A stretch of 64,000 nt of DNA from Marinomonas rhizomae (GCF_024397855.1 NZ_CP073343.1:558001-622000); one strand, 5' to 3'; shown: positions 36,070 to 46,664, numbered from the stretch's first letter. Made by a program: numbers and translations. The notes: a model not told the origin generated them from the sequence alone.

Positions 36070-36085
36070 TGCTTGATTGAGTGTC

Positions 36086-37009
36086 TTAGGTTTTCTTCTG
36101 GCTCTCTTTTATCTTATTAAAAAGTGAAGCTATGCCAACGGCCAGGCCACCTAGAATTAAGCCAACCGAAAAGCTAACTCCGGTGTTTATCAAGCTCGTG
36201 ATAAATGGGAGTTGGGCGATTTCACCGGACACGGCCATGTCAGCAAGATGATGCAATGTCGGCAAGCCATGAACAAAAATGCCGCCGCCTACTAGGAACA
36301 TGGCAATGGTGCCGACAATGGTTAACAGTCGGATTAGCATTGGCGCGCCTTTCAATATGACGAAACCTAGTTGTTTAATTAAGGTGTTTTTTGATTTATT
36401 GAGGTGTAGTCCTATATCGTCAAGGCGCACAATTAATCCCACCAAGAAATACACACCGACGGTGACAATAAAAGCGATTAAACTCACCACCATGGCTTGT
36501 GTTAATAAGCTTTGTTCTGCGACGGTGCCTAGCGCGATAACAATGATTTCTGCCGACAGCACAAAGTCGGTTCGAATCGCGCCTTTCACTTTGCTTTTTT
36601 CAAGGGCTAAGAGCTCTTGTGCTGAGTTTGCTTGCTTGACGTTTTTCCTTAAGGTTTCTTTTTCTTCATGGTTATCTTTAAAAGCATGGAGCACTTTTTC
36701 CACACCTTCAAAACACAGATACAAACCGCCAGCCATTAATAAAGGTTGAATCAACCAAGGTATAAATGCGCTGATGGCCAATGCTAAAGGCACCAGAATC
36801 AGCTTGTTGATAAAAGAGCCTTTGGCCACAGCCCAAACGACAGGCAGTTCGCGGTCGGCTTTGACGCCAGACACTTGCTCGGCGTTTAAGGCAAGGTCAT
36901 CACCTAATACGCCAGCGGTCTTTTTCGCCGCGACTTTAGAGAAAACGGCGACATCGTCCAGCAGTGTGGTGATGTCATCAAGAAGTGCTAATAAACCTGT
37001 CATTGCCAT
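36086..37009 (-). CDS. DUF808 family membrane protein (YedI-like)
   Basis: The 307-residue protein starts with the typical DUF808 opening MTGLLALLDDITTLLDDVAV after a short lead. It continues with KKTAGVLGDDLALNAEQVSG and five or six hydrophobic segments. E. coli YedI belongs to the same family, whose function is unknown. It stands alone between the ugp operon and an IclR regulator on the same strand. Confidence 0.9.
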   Translation of the reverse strand: MAMTGLLALLDDITTLLDDVAVFSKVAAKKTAGVLGDDLALNAEQVSGVKADRELPVVWAVAKGSFINKLILVPLALAISAFIPWLIQPLLMAGGLYLCFEGVEKVLHAFKDNHEEKETLRKNVKQANSAQELLALEKSKVKGAIRTDFVLSAEIIVIALGTVAEQSLLTQAMVVSLIAFIVTVGVYFLVGLIVRLDDIGLHLNKSKNTLIKQLGFVILKGAPMLIRLLTIVGTIAMFLVGGGIFVHGLPTLHHLADMAVSGEIAQLPFITSLINTGVSFSVGLILGGLAVGIASLFNKIKESQKKT

Positions 37010-37047
37010 GATCGCTTTCCCTATAAAATCTCAAATGTTATGACTAC

Positions 37048-37815
37048 TTACTTGCAAGCGCCAAGTCGTTTGGATATGGTGCTTGCTGCCAGTTTGACTT
37101 GCTGTTTCATCTTTTCATAAACATCATCACTGGTACGAAAAACTGGAGCGGTAACGCTAATCGCTGCTACGGCTTCATGGCGTGAGTTAAAAATAGGCGC
37201 AGCTGCACATTTTATTCCCATCTCATGTTCTTCTAAGTCGAGTGATATGCCGGTTTCACGGATAAGCTCGAGGTTGGCTTTTAGCGCATTAGGCGAAGTG
37301 AGAGTGTGTTTTGTATGTTTAAAAAAAGCCTGAGCGTCGATCACTGCTGGTTGTTTGTCAGCAGGCATAAATGCCAGCATGGCCTTACCAACACCGGTGC
37401 AATAGATAGGGCCTTTCTTGCCCACAGCGGAGTACAGACGCAAGCTTTTGGGGCTTTCTAGCTTGTCGATATAAATAACATCAGCGCCATCTAAAACGGC
37501 AAGGTGAATGGTTTCCTGTGTGCTGGACCATAAATCTCGCATCGGTGTTGCTGCCACGTCTCGGATATCCAAATTGGCCCAAGTACGATGAGCAAGAGCA
37601 AGTAATCCGTAACCCGGATAATAGGCTTGTTTGTGTTCATCAAAGCGCACTAAACCGTGTTCAAGTAAGGTATTTAATTGTCGATGTGCGGTTGCTTTTG
37701 GGAGTTCAGAAAGATCAACTAACTCTGCAAAACGTAATGGTACTGGAGACGTACAAACATGATTTAGCATATTTAATGCTTTGCTAAGAGATGACCCCGA
37801 GGCTTTAGTTTCCAT
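37048..37815 (-). CDS. IclR-family transcriptional regulator
   Basis: The 255-residue protein has an N-terminal winged helix (SLSKALNMLNHVCTSPVPL, LPKATAHRQLNTLLEHGLV). An IclR GAF-like effector domain follows, with VGKKGPIYCTGVGKAMLAF and a final MGIKCAAAPIFN and AAISVTAPVFR. It has AGGAAG before the start. No catabolic operon lies beside it; the neighbours are a DUF808 gene and a divergent CofD-like gene, so its target is unclear. Confidence 0.92.
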   Translation of the reverse strand: METKASGSSLSKALNMLNHVCTSPVPLRFAELVDLSELPKATAHRQLNTLLEHGLVRFDEHKQAYYPGYGLLALAHRTWANLDIRDVAATPMRDLWSSTQETIHLAVLDGADVIYIDKLESPKSLRLYSAVGKKGPIYCTGVGKAMLAFMPADKQPAVIDAQAFFKHTKHTLTSPNALKANLELIRETGISLDLEEHEMGIKCAAAPIFNSRHEAVAAISVTAPVFRTSDDVYEKMKQQVKLAASTISKRLGACK

Positions 37816-37998
37816 GGCGCTTCCTATTAGTAATACTTGTTATTGTTGAAAGTACTATTAGATGGCATTTTATCATTTGCGCTGAATGGAAGATAATATC
37901 CACTCATTTAAATATACTGTCACAACGCTTCGCTTTTTGATTTGCTGCTATAGCGGTGAGCGGTGTTTTTTTTATTAGTTTTGTAGATGAGGTTTTGT

Positions 37999-39183
37999 AT
38001 GACAACTTCAATGCGTATTTGGCGTCGTATGATTATGCCTGATCTCGTCCGTGCTCATCGTTATCAGAGTTTGCCAGATCAAGGACCAAAAGTGTTGTTT
38101 TTTAGTGGTGGCTCGGCGTTAAATAAAATCAGCCGAGTATTTAAAGAGTACACACATCACTCTGTGCATTTAGTCACGCCTTTTGACTCTGGCGGCAGTT
38201 CCGCGCGTTTACGTGCCGAGTTCAATATTCCAGCCGTTGGCGATTTGCGCAGTCGTCTGATGGCGTTGGCCGATGAAACAGTATTGGGGCAGCCTGAAGT
38301 TTATGACTTGTTTACGCATCGTCTTCCTCAACAGGCAGAAGCATTAGCATTAAGAGAGCAATTGCAATTGTTGGTTTTGGGTGAACATCCGTTAATTGAG
38401 TGTATTCCTAATCCTATGAAAGCCTTGATTCAAACGCATTTAGCGGTGACTCAGGCTCGAATTCACGCTGATTTTGATTTACGTGGCGCCAGTATTGGTA
38501 ATTTAATCATGGCGGGCGGATATTTAAATAATCAGCACCAGTTAGACCCTATCGTGTTTTTGTTTTCCCGATTGATTAAGGCGTTGGGTGAGGTGAAAAC
38601 CACACTGGATGCCAGTCTGCATTTGGGGGTTGAGCTCGATAACGGCGACATCGTTTTGGGGCAGCACTTGATCACGGGAAAAGAAACCGATGAGCTGTCG
38701 AGCCCAATAAAACGCATTTGGTTAAATAAAGGCTTACGCAATATCGTGCCGACTAATTGCCATATCGCAGATGATCGTAAAGACGCCATAGAAACCGCAG
38801 ATTTGATTTGTTACCCACCGGGGAGTTTCTACAGTAGCCTTTTGGCGAACCTATTGCCTGAAGGTGTTGGGCGCTCAATTTGCCAAAATTCTAATCCGAA
38901 AGTGTATTTACCTAATTTAGGAGTAGACCCAGAACAACATGGCTTATCACTGATGGAGCGCATAAAACGTTTAGTTTCTACTGTTTTGGCCGATACAGAT
39001 AACAATGGTGCATTTGGTGCTCTTGATTATCTATTGCTTGATGATTCATACAATTATGGTGAATTGGACAGCGAATTATTGAATAGTCTAAATGTGGTGG
39101 TTATTAGGACGCCATTGATAGGGGCAAAACAGTATAAGTATGATGAGCGTTTAGTCGCCAGAGCCTTGTTGTCATTTGTTTAA
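37999..39183 (+). CDS. CofD-like protein (2-phospho-L-lactate transferase / YvcK-like family)
   Basis: The 394-residue protein begins with VLFFSGGSALNKISRVFKEY and VTPFDSGGSSARLR, the nucleotide- and substrate-binding loops of the CofD/YvcK family. GASIGNLIMAGGYL and the late CYPPGSFYSSLLANLLPEGVG match too. It resembles the CofD-like protein of the so-called GAK gene group more than true F420 enzymes, yet no partner kinase or ATP-grasp gene is beside it. The start at 37999 follows GAGG. YvcK relatives influence gluconeogenic growth and cell shape. The function here is unknown. Confidence 0.8.
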   Translation: MTTSMRIWRRMIMPDLVRAHRYQSLPDQGPKVLFFSGGSALNKISRVFKEYTHHSVHLVTPFDSGGSSARLRAEFNIPAVGDLRSRLMALADETVLGQPEVYDLFTHRLPQQAEALALREQLQLLVLGEHPLIECIPNPMKALIQTHLAVTQARIHADFDLRGASIGNLIMAGGYLNNQHQLDPIVFLFSRLIKALGEVKTTLDASLHLGVELDNGDIVLGQHLITGKETDELSSPIKRIWLNKGLRNIVPTNCHIADDRKDAIETADLICYPPGSFYSSLLANLLPEGVGRSICQNSNPKVYLPNLGVDPEQHGLSLMERIKRLVSTVLADTDNNGAFGALDYLLLDDSYNYGELDSELLNSLNVVVIRTPLIGAKQYKYDERLVARALLSFV

Positions 39184-39353
39184 ATTTACCGTTGTAAAGA
39201 GTGACAAGTGAAGTTTGTGCTATCTTTAATGTGGATAATAAATACGGTTGTGATTACTTTTGGTTACGTGACTTAACATTTTTGTATTTCTAAAAACAAG
39301 CCTTTAAGTGTCATAGTACGTGGTATGTAGCGCCGATCAAAAAGAGAGTGGTA

Positions 39354-40373
39354 ATGAGTACACGAGTACTGATTTGTGATGATTCCAAAATTGCTCGCAA
39401 GCAATTGGCAAGGATATTGCCGACCGATTGGGATGTTGAAGTGGAGTTTGCAGTAGACGGCCAAGACGCGCTGGATATATTGTCATCCTCAGGTTTTGAT
39501 ATTTTATTCTTAGATTTAAATATGCCGGTAAAAGACGGCTATGAAACACTTGAAGCCTTACAATCAGTAGAACAGACTCCAGCGATTATTGTTGTGTCCG
39601 GTGATGTGCAGCCGAAAGCGATACAGCGAGTAAAAGAAATGGGGGCAATAGCTTTCCATAAAAAGCCCGCATCGGCTGAAGAACTGCGCAGTTTATTGAT
39701 TTCTCTAGGGCTTTTTTCTGTTGGTGTTGTTGATCAACAGACTAAAGTTGTAGAGCAGCCGACTGCGGCTGAGCAGTTTACTCTTAATGAGTGTTTACAA
39801 GAAATCTCGAATATTGCGATGGGGCGTGCCGCAAGTGTATTGGCTGAAATGCTAAATGTTTTTGTTAAGCTACCAGTGCCTACCGTGAATATTTTGGAAG
39901 TAAGTGAATTGCAGATGGCACTGGATTACAGTGTTAAAAATGGCAGTTGCTCTGCTGTGTCGCAAGGTTATGTCGGCTCCGGTATTGCGTTTGAAACATT
40001 GCTCATTTTTAGTGATTCTAGCTTCCCTGATATGGCGAAATTATTGGGGGTGTCGGAGGATATTACCAGAGAGCTAGAAACAGAGCTCTTGATGGATGTT
40101 TCTTCGGTTTTGGTTGGCCCTTTTATGGCCGCCATTGGAAAGCAGCTTAATATCGACTTTAGCCATAGTCATCCGCTGCTATTGGGTCAGCATGTTAAAA
40201 TTGCAGACTTGATCAACGAAAAGAAAGCAACGTGGAAAAGAACCTTAGCGGTTGAAATTGTCTATGAAGTGGAAAACTATCAAATTAGTTGTGACTTAAT
40301 TATGCTTTTCACTGAAGACTCTGTGCCGACATTAGAAAACCTATTGTCCTTTTTGGTTGAGGAAGACGAATGA
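39354..40373 (+). CDS. Response regulator receiver fused to CheC-like phosphatase domain
   Basis: The 339-residue protein has an N-terminal receiver (VLICDDSKIARKQLARIL, phospho-acceptor D54 in LFLDLNMPVKDGYE, lysine in AFHKKP). A CheC/CheX-like domain follows from about residue 140 (LNECLQEISNIAMGRAASVLAEML, METELLMDVSSVLVGPFMAAIGK-type second helix). CheC proteins dephosphorylate CheY-P. Here the acidic and asparagine residues of the ExxN pattern are seen in EISN and in the second half less clearly. No other chemotaxis gene is nearby. The stop overlaps the next gene (ATGA). Confidence 0.85.
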   Translation: MSTRVLICDDSKIARKQLARILPTDWDVEVEFAVDGQDALDILSSSGFDILFLDLNMPVKDGYETLEALQSVEQTPAIIVVSGDVQPKAIQRVKEMGAIAFHKKPASAEELRSLLISLGLFSVGVVDQQTKVVEQPTAAEQFTLNECLQEISNIAMGRAASVLAEMLNVFVKLPVPTVNILEVSELQMALDYSVKNGSCSAVSQGYVGSGIAFETLLIFSDSSFPDMAKLLGVSEDITRELETELLMDVSSVLVGPFMAAIGKQLNIDFSHSHPLLLGQHVKIADLINEKKATWKRTLAVEIVYEVENYQISCDLIMLFTEDSVPTLENLLSFLVEEDE

Positions 40374-40855
40374 GTAATGAAGCAGATGGGATGGCAGATC
40401 TCCACTGGATGTTTGATATGCTTCATCATATTGATGTTGGGCTTGTCGTTTTGGACTCGAAATATCAAGTGAAGTTATGGAATAACTTCATGGAAAACCA
40501 CAGTGGTGTGAGTTCATCGATAGCTAAAGAGCAATCTTTGCTGACGCTTTATCCAGAATTAGATACGGGATGGTTGCACCAGAAATTGGATAATGTTTTT
40601 GGTTTGAAAACGCCGATTTTTGTATCTTGGGAGCAGCGACCGCATTTTTTCCCATTTAAGAGTTACCGTCCCATTACGGGAATTGCGAATAAGATGTTTC
40701 AGAACGTAGCAATACGTCCGATCACTAGTCCTGATGGGTCAATCAAGAATATATGTTTGGTGGTCTATGATGTGACAGATATAGCAACCAATAAAATGGC
40801 ATTATCGGCCGCTAACCATAAACTGCGCCGCTTGAGCCAAGCTCTCTCTAAATAG
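40370..40855 (+). CDS. PAS domain protein
   Basis: The 161-residue cytoplasmic protein is essentially one PAS domain, with MLHHIDVGLVVLDSKYQVKLWNNFMENHSG near the start and ICLVVYDVTDIATNK near the end. It has no output domain. It overlaps the REC-CheC gene by four bases, so the two are translationally coupled and probably act together, perhaps with PAS sensing a signal or serving as a docking module. Family members sometimes precede diguanylate cyclases; none is present here. Confidence 0.8.
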   Translation: MSNEADGMADLHWMFDMLHHIDVGLVVLDSKYQVKLWNNFMENHSGVSSSIAKEQSLLTLYPELDTGWLHQKLDNVFGLKTPIFVSWEQRPHFFPFKSYRPITGIANKMFQNVAIRPITSPDGSIKNICLVVYDVTDIATNKMALSAANHKLRRLSQALSK

Positions 40856-40890
40856 CGTGGGCTAATCTAATCGCTGGAAAACATAATGGA

Positions 40891-40930
40891 AACGCTTTCC
40901 TCTGTATTAGCTAAAAAGGAGAGCGTTTTT
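40891..40930. terminator. Rho-independent terminator after PAS gene
   Basis: An 11-step stem joins 40891-40901 to 40917-40927 with one wobble pair and ends in TTTTT. It sits between the PAS gene and the convergent zinc-protease-like gene. Confidence 0.8.
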
Positions 40931-40933
40931 CTG

Positions 40934-41437
40934 CTATTTCTTTTTCACTGTCTTCTTGGTGGGGGCTTTATAAAGCTCTACCAAGGTTTCATCTTGTTTC
41001 TCACCCTGTAAACACAGACCTTCAGGGTCGATGAGAACGCGGCCAATCATGGCTTCGCGTCCAAGTAGCATTCTATAGCCCATGGTATCTCTGTTGGTCA
41101 GCGTGACTTCTGCTTCCCATGTTTTATCACCAAGTGTTAGAGGTACACGGATGACTGGGCGGCTTTCTTTGTCTCCGCTCGAGCTTTTAATAACTCTTTG
41201 ATCAACAAGTTGAGCTTCACAATGAACAGTTACTTTACGATTTTTTTGTAGGGGATGAACTTCAAAGCTTACCCAACTTTCATCGCCTCGGGCAAAACGT
41301 ACAATGTTAATTGCATGAATGGATGATGTTTTTGCACCAGAATCAACTCGAGCTTTGATCGCTGGGATATTAATAGAAGGAAATGCGCACCACTCCTCGC
41401 AACCAATGACCATTTTGAGCTCGTTATGTTGATTCAT
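40934..41437 (-). CDS. Putative ATP-dependent zinc protease (RimK-associated, DUF785)
   Basis: The 167-residue protein has a retropepsin-like fold of the COG4067 family. The core IPAIKARVDSGAKTSSIHA contains the DSGA(K/R) motif of aspartic-type proteases, and MGYRMLLGREAM the second conserved stretch. Family members often neighbour rimK-like ATP-grasp ligases, and the zinc-protease name is a carry-over from annotation rather than proven activity. No rimK is visible here. The lysine-rich C-terminus is not conserved. Confidence 0.85.
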   Translation of the reverse strand: MNQHNELKMVIGCEEWCAFPSINIPAIKARVDSGAKTSSIHAINIVRFARGDESWVSFEVHPLQKNRKVTVHCEAQLVDQRVIKSSSGDKESRPVIRVPLTLGDKTWEAEVTLTNRDTMGYRMLLGREAMIGRVLIDPEGLCLQGEKQDETLVELYKAPTKKTVKKK

Positions 41438-41661
41438 AAAAAAATGTGACCTTTTAAAATAAAAGTAGCGTACGTTAGCAAGAAGGAAAACTCACCCTAA
41501 GTTGCTGTGTTTTATAGCGTAAAAGTGCGATCAGGTTAAGTCTTTATTGATGCATAAATAAGGTTATCTGCTTTGCTGTATTGTCAGTATAAGCTCAAAC
41601 TATTGTAATCATGGCGTCTAAAGTTAATATGGGCGTACAAAATTATTTAATGGAGTTATTG

Positions 41662-42582
41662 ATGAATGGCCGACTGATGCAAGAGTTGGAAGAGTTGGGT
41701 GGTGAAATACGCCCAGCAAGCTTAAGAAAATGCGATGAAATCGTCATAGAGCAACCAGGCTTTAGTGCGGTTATTGCCTTGTGGGGCGGGCATTTGGAGA
41801 GCTTTATTCCTGCTGGTCAAGAGGATCTATTATTTCAATCTACTAATCTTGGTGGTGAGGGCCGTTTTGGTCGTCGACACTTTGGTGTTCCTGTTTGTTG
41901 GCCTTGGTTTGGCGCCAATGAGGCGCAGCCAGATTTCCCTGCGCATGGTCTTGCTCGTTATTTTCGTTGGGAGTTTATTGAGGCAGGGCGTTTTAAAAAT
42001 GGTGATGTGAAAATCGTCATTCGCTTGGCTTCTGAAGATCATCCATTGATTGAAGAAATGTGGCCATTTGCTTTTGAATTACGACAAGTTTTCCGTTTTT
42101 CTGATAAGGGTTTTCGAGTCAATTTCTCGGCCGCTAACTTGTCTGATAAACCGATGCCAATCAGTGAAGCTCTGCATACTTATTTTAATGTATCAGATAA
42201 TCAAACTGCTGAAGTACATGGCTTAGATCAAGTGAGCTACGTTGATAAATTTGATAATGCTAACCAGAAGTTGCAGCAAGGTGTTGTGACTCCTTGTGAT
42301 TACATGGATAGAGTGTATACCTCTGCACCAGAAAAATGCAGCATCTTCGATACAGGGCTACAAAGAAGACTGGTGATTAGCACAGAAGGCAGTAACAGTA
42401 CCGTGTTATGGAATCCCGGTGCCGAAATAGCTAAACAGCGTACAGATATGGAAGACGATGATTATCGCCGTTTCGTGTGTGTCGAGGCTGGTAATGCCCT
42501 TAGCGATGCTTATAGCATTCCGGTTGGTGGAATCCATCAGCTCAAGTTAAAAGTGAAGAGCAAGCCTCTGGTGGACGAATAG
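41662..42582 (+). CDS. D-hexose-6-phosphate mutarotase (YeaD family, aldose 1-epimerase-like)
   Basis: The protein of 306 residues has a beta-sandwich epimerase fold. RRHFGVPVCWPWFGANE, PAHGLARYFRWEF (catalytic-histidine region), ISEALHTYFNVSD and FVCVEAGNAL are the family hallmarks. It interconverts anomers of hexose-6-phosphates. TGGAG six bases before ATG 41662 supports this start over the longer frame beginning at 41611. The gene stands alone, ended by a strong terminator. Confidence 0.9.
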   Translation: MNGRLMQELEELGGEIRPASLRKCDEIVIEQPGFSAVIALWGGHLESFIPAGQEDLLFQSTNLGGEGRFGRRHFGVPVCWPWFGANEAQPDFPAHGLARYFRWEFIEAGRFKNGDVKIVIRLASEDHPLIEEMWPFAFELRQVFRFSDKGFRVNFSAANLSDKPMPISEALHTYFNVSDNQTAEVHGLDQVSYVDKFDNANQKLQQGVVTPCDYMDRVYTSAPEKCSIFDTGLQRRLVISTEGSNSTVLWNPGAEIAKQRTDMEDDDYRRFVCVEAGNALSDAYSIPVGGIHQLKLKVKSKPLVDE

Positions 42583-42613
42583 ACGCCTTATTTAAGAGAA
42601 AGCTTCCTAATAT

Positions 42614-42671
42614 AAAAAGCCCGCCGACATTGACTGTTTAAATATTAAACGTCATGTCTAGCGGGCTTTTT
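42614..42671. terminator. Extended bidirectional terminator
   Basis: AAAAAGCCCGC (42614-42624) pairs with GCGGGCTTTTT (42661-42671). Inner helices GACAT/ATGTC and GTTTAA/TTAAAC stack on it, giving a long hairpin followed by a T run. It separates the mutarotase gene from the convergent crc gene. Confidence 0.85.
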
Positions 42672-42730
42672 TGTTTTTGATTTTCCATTCCAGCGAAAGA
42701 GCAGTGCTCTCTCAACAAATGAGGCAAGGC

Positions 42731-43507
42731 TTAATCAATATTGTATTCCATGATCAAGGGCGCGTGATCTGAAAAACGTTGGCCTTTGTAAATCGTGCCG
42801 CCTTGAATCAGGTTTTTGATGCCGGGCGTGGTGATTTGATAATCTAAACGACCGCCTTCATCCAGTTTCCAAGCGCGTTCATAATCTGGCCACCAAGTAT
42901 ATTGCTTGTCTTGCTTGTTTACTTGACGGAAAGCATCAATGTATTCCAGCTCATTGAAAATCTCATTTATCCATTTGCGCTCTTCTGGCAGAAAGCCAGA
43001 GTTACGCTGGTTGACGAACCAGCTGCTCACATCAATCGGTGAACGTGCAACATTGGCGGTACCGCAGAAAATAAATTCACGACGCTTGCGTCGAGTTTTA
43101 ATCAGATGGTTTTTAAAACCTTCCATAAAACGGTATTTATGTTCTTGTAATGCTTCCTCATGGTTTGAACCGTGAGGAGTCAAGAATGCGCCAATGCTTA
43201 CTTTATCGAAATCTGCTTGAATAAAACGACCTTCGAAGTCGCATTCAGGGAATCCCATGCCTGTCATAATCGCTTTAGGCATGGTTTTACAATAGATAGC
43301 GACGCCTGCTTGCTCTGGATTTTCCATGGAGTCAAAGAAGTATGTATTGTATCCAGGTGGGAAAAATACACTGTCATTTAACGTGCGTTCATCTGCCTGT
43401 ATGTCTTGCAGACACACAACATCTGGGTCCTGACGAACCATCCATTCAAAAAAGCCGCGTTCTGCTGCTTGTCTTATACCGTTTACATTAAGGCTGATGA
43501 CCTTCAT
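42731..43507 (-). CDS. crc: Catabolite repression control protein Crc (exonuclease III family)
   Basis: The 258-residue protein is of the ExoIII/APE fold and closely follows Pseudomonas Crc (AERGFFEWM, QADFDKVSIGAFL, KRREFIFCGT, RLDYQITTPG, RFSDHAPLIMEY). Catalytic positions are partly lost: the metal glutamate is D35 in CLQD, and the GDxN motif reads GTAN with T150 replacing the aspartate. D222 and the SDHAP pair D247/H248 remain. Crc acts with Hfq in carbon catabolite repression and lacks nuclease activity. The divergent pyrE next door repeats the Pseudomonas crc-pyrE order. A poorly active nuclease cannot be excluded. Confidence 0.85.
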   Translation of the reverse strand: MKVISLNVNGIRQAAERGFFEWMVRQDPDVVCLQDIQADERTLNDSVFFPPGYNTYFFDSMENPEQAGVAIYCKTMPKAIMTGMGFPECDFEGRFIQADFDKVSIGAFLTPHGSNHEEALQEHKYRFMEGFKNHLIKTRRKRREFIFCGTANVARSPIDVSSWFVNQRNSGFLPEERKWINEIFNELEYIDAFRQVNKQDKQYTWWPDYERAWKLDEGGRLDYQITTPGIKNLIQGGTIYKGQRFSDHAPLIMEYNID

Positions 43508-43626
43508 TTCTGGTCCCTACAATTCCTAGCCGTGTGTTATATTAGCGCCTATCCAATGTTGGCATGGCTTCGCTCGTTCTCGGCGGCGCTTTGTTGTGTA
43601 CTATTTATTATCTTTCTGGAGTCGGC

Positions 43627-44274
43627 ATGAAACCTTACCAAAGAGACTTTATCGAATTCGCTATCGAGCAAAATGTGCTGCGTTTTGGCGAATTTACGCT
43701 TAAATCAGGTCGCGTAAGTCCTTACTTTTTTAACGCAGGCCTATTTAGTTCTGGCCAAGCATTAGCAAAATTGGGACGCTTTTACGCAACCTCATTAATG
43801 GAAGCAAATGTTCCATTTGATGTTTTATTTGGTCCTGCCTATAAAGGCATTCCCTTAGCAACAACTACCGCAGTTGCTCTTTATGACCATCATAATGTAG
43901 ACACACCATACGTTTTCAACCGTAAAGAAGCAAAAACTCACGGTGAAGGTGGTTCTCTAGTAGGGGCTCCTTTAGCGGGTAACGTCATGATTATCGATGA
44001 CGTTATTACTGCAGGGACCGCCATTCGAGAAGTGATGGCTATTATTAAACAAGCCAACGCCCTTCCGGCTGGTGTTCTTATCGCCTTGGATCGTCAAGAA
44101 CGAGGCCAAGGTGAACTGTCTGCTATCCAAGAAGTCGAACGTGACTTCGGTATGCCTGTTATTAGTATCGTATCTTTAAATGACATCATGACGTATTTGG
44201 CAGAACAGGATTCTCCTGAATTTGCGAAACATCTTAGTGCTGTTAAAGCATATCGTCTTCAGTACGGCATTTAA
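43627..44274 (+). CDS. pyrE: Orotate phosphoribosyltransferase
   Basis: The 215-residue enzyme converts orotate and PRPP to OMP. The PRPP loop is [16 protein letters not shown], the flexible catalytic loop [13 protein letters not shown], and [18 protein letters not shown] is the N-terminal hallmark. ATG 43627 has GGAG six bases upstream; a longer in-frame extension to 43564 is not conserved. The gene is divergent from crc and convergent with slmA, the arrangement of Pseudomonas and relatives. Confidence 0.96.
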   Translation: MKPYQRDFIEFAIEQNVLRFGEFTLKSGRVSPYFFNAGLFSSGQALAKLGRFYATSLMEANVPFDVLFGPAYKGIPLATTTAVALYDHHNVDTPYVFNRKEAKTHGEGGSLVGAPLAGNVMIIDDVITAGTAIREVMAIIKQANALPAGVLIALDRQERGQGELSAIQEVERDFGMPVISIVSLNDIMTYLAEQDSPEFAKHLSAVKAYRLQYGI

Positions 44275-44287
44275 TGCGAATACAAAA

Positions 44288-44319
44288 GCTAAGGTTTGAG
44301 GTTTTCCTCAAATCTTAGC
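44288..44319. terminator. Hairpin between convergent pyrE and slmA
   Basis: A 14-step stem (44288-44301 with 44306-44319, one wobble) closes on a TTTT loop and slightly overlaps the slmA stop codon. No T run follows on either strand, so it may terminate weakly or stabilise the transcript ends. Confidence 0.6.
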
Positions 44320-44908
44320 GATTCAGCATCAAGTTTTGTGCCAATGTTGCCCATTGCTCTGGCCAAATTTCCATTGGCTTCACCTTAAATTCGCTACGAA
44401 CGTAATGGCGTATTTTTCCTTCAATGATAGCAATAAGAAAGTTTGCGCAAGGTGCAACGCCCATTGCTGGTCGTAAGCCCTGTTTTAAGTCAGCTTCACG
44501 AATGACTTGTTTTAGCTGAGTTTCTATGCGATCAAATACTTGGGTAATACGAACCCGCAAACGCTCTGTTTCGCCAGCCAAGGCGTCAGCCGTTAGCAAA
44601 CGGCACATACCTGGATTTTGCTCAGCAAACCCTAATACCAGAGTAACGATCATCTCAATTCGAGTAATCACGTTGCTTTCTTCTTGGACAATGCGGTTGA
44701 TTCGAGTGAAGAGGCTTTCCTCAATAAATTCGATCAAACCTTCAAACATCTTAGCTTTACTGGGAAAATGACGATACAACGCCGCTTCTGATACACCAAC
44801 TTGCTTCGCCAAAGCCGCCGTAGTGATACGTGCTCCTGGGCTACTTTCTAGCATTTGAGCAAGGGCTTGCAATATCTGAGTGCGACGATCGTTTTTCTTA
44901 TTGCTCAT
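44315..44908 (-). CDS. slmA: Nucleoid occlusion factor SlmA (TetR family)
   Basis: The 197-residue protein has a TetR helix-turn-helix (RITTAALAKQVGVSEAALYRHFPSKAKMFEGLIEFIE), given in part, which is nearly the E. coli SlmA sequence. The all-helical C-terminal dimer domain includes FAEQNPGMCRLL and YVRSEFKVKPMEIWPEQW. SlmA binds chromosomal sites and blocks FtsZ ring assembly over the nucleoid. It lies between pyrE and argB, as in many gammaproteobacteria. Confidence 0.94.
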   Translation of the reverse strand: MSNKKNDRRTQILQALAQMLESSPGARITTAALAKQVGVSEAALYRHFPSKAKMFEGLIEFIEESLFTRINRIVQEESNVITRIEMIVTLVLGFAEQNPGMCRLLTADALAGETERLRVRITQVFDRIETQLKQVIREADLKQGLRPAMGVAPCANFLIAIIEGKIRHYVRSEFKVKPMEIWPEQWATLAQNLMLNR

Positions 44909-44974
44909 TGTTCGTATCCAGTTTTGTTAATTGCCAGTATCTTTAAGTAATAGTACCAACAAAAGCGAAAGCTT

Positions 44975-46205
<1,231 letters not shown>

Positions 46206-46664
46206 TTATTTTGTGCCTGTGTGACCAAAGCCACCTTCGCCGCGTTCGGTGCTTTCGAATTCAGTAACAATATTAAATTCGGCTTGAACAACAGGTAATA
46301 AAACAAGCTGAGCAACACGCTCACCCGGCTCGATCGTGAATGTTGTATTGCCGCGGTTCCAACAAGACACCATTAGCTCGCCTTGGTAATCAGAATCGAT
46401 TAAACCAACCAAATTGCCCAATACGATGCCATGTTTATGGCCTAATCCAGAGCGTGGCAGAATGGTCGCCGCTAGATTCGGATCTTGGATATAAATAGAC
46501 AAGCCAGTTGGTAGCAGTGTTGTTTCACCTGGTGCAAGGTCGATTGCCTGATCAAGGCAAGCGCGCAAATCCAAACCAGCAGAACCTTCTGTCGCATAAG
46601 TTGGTAATGGAATCTCTTTGCCGATTTTGTCGCTCAGGATTTTTAATTGAATCGCTTGTTTCAT
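46206..46664 (-). CDS. dut: dUTP diphosphatase
   Basis: The 152-residue trimeric enzyme hydrolyses dUTP to dUMP and pyrophosphate. All five motifs are seen: [44 protein letters not shown] and the flexible C-terminal [12 protein letters not shown] 46664 gives the standard length; a longer frame from 46739 overlaps coaBC. It is the second gene of coaBC-dut, the usual order. Confidence 0.96.
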   Translation of the reverse strand: MKQAIQLKILSDKIGKEIPLPTYATEGSAGLDLRACLDQAIDLAPGETTLLPTGLSIYIQDPNLAATILPRSGLGHKHGIVLGNLVGLIDSDYQGELMVSCWNRGNTTFTIEPGERVAQLVLLPVVQAEFNIVTEFESTERGEGGFGHTGTK

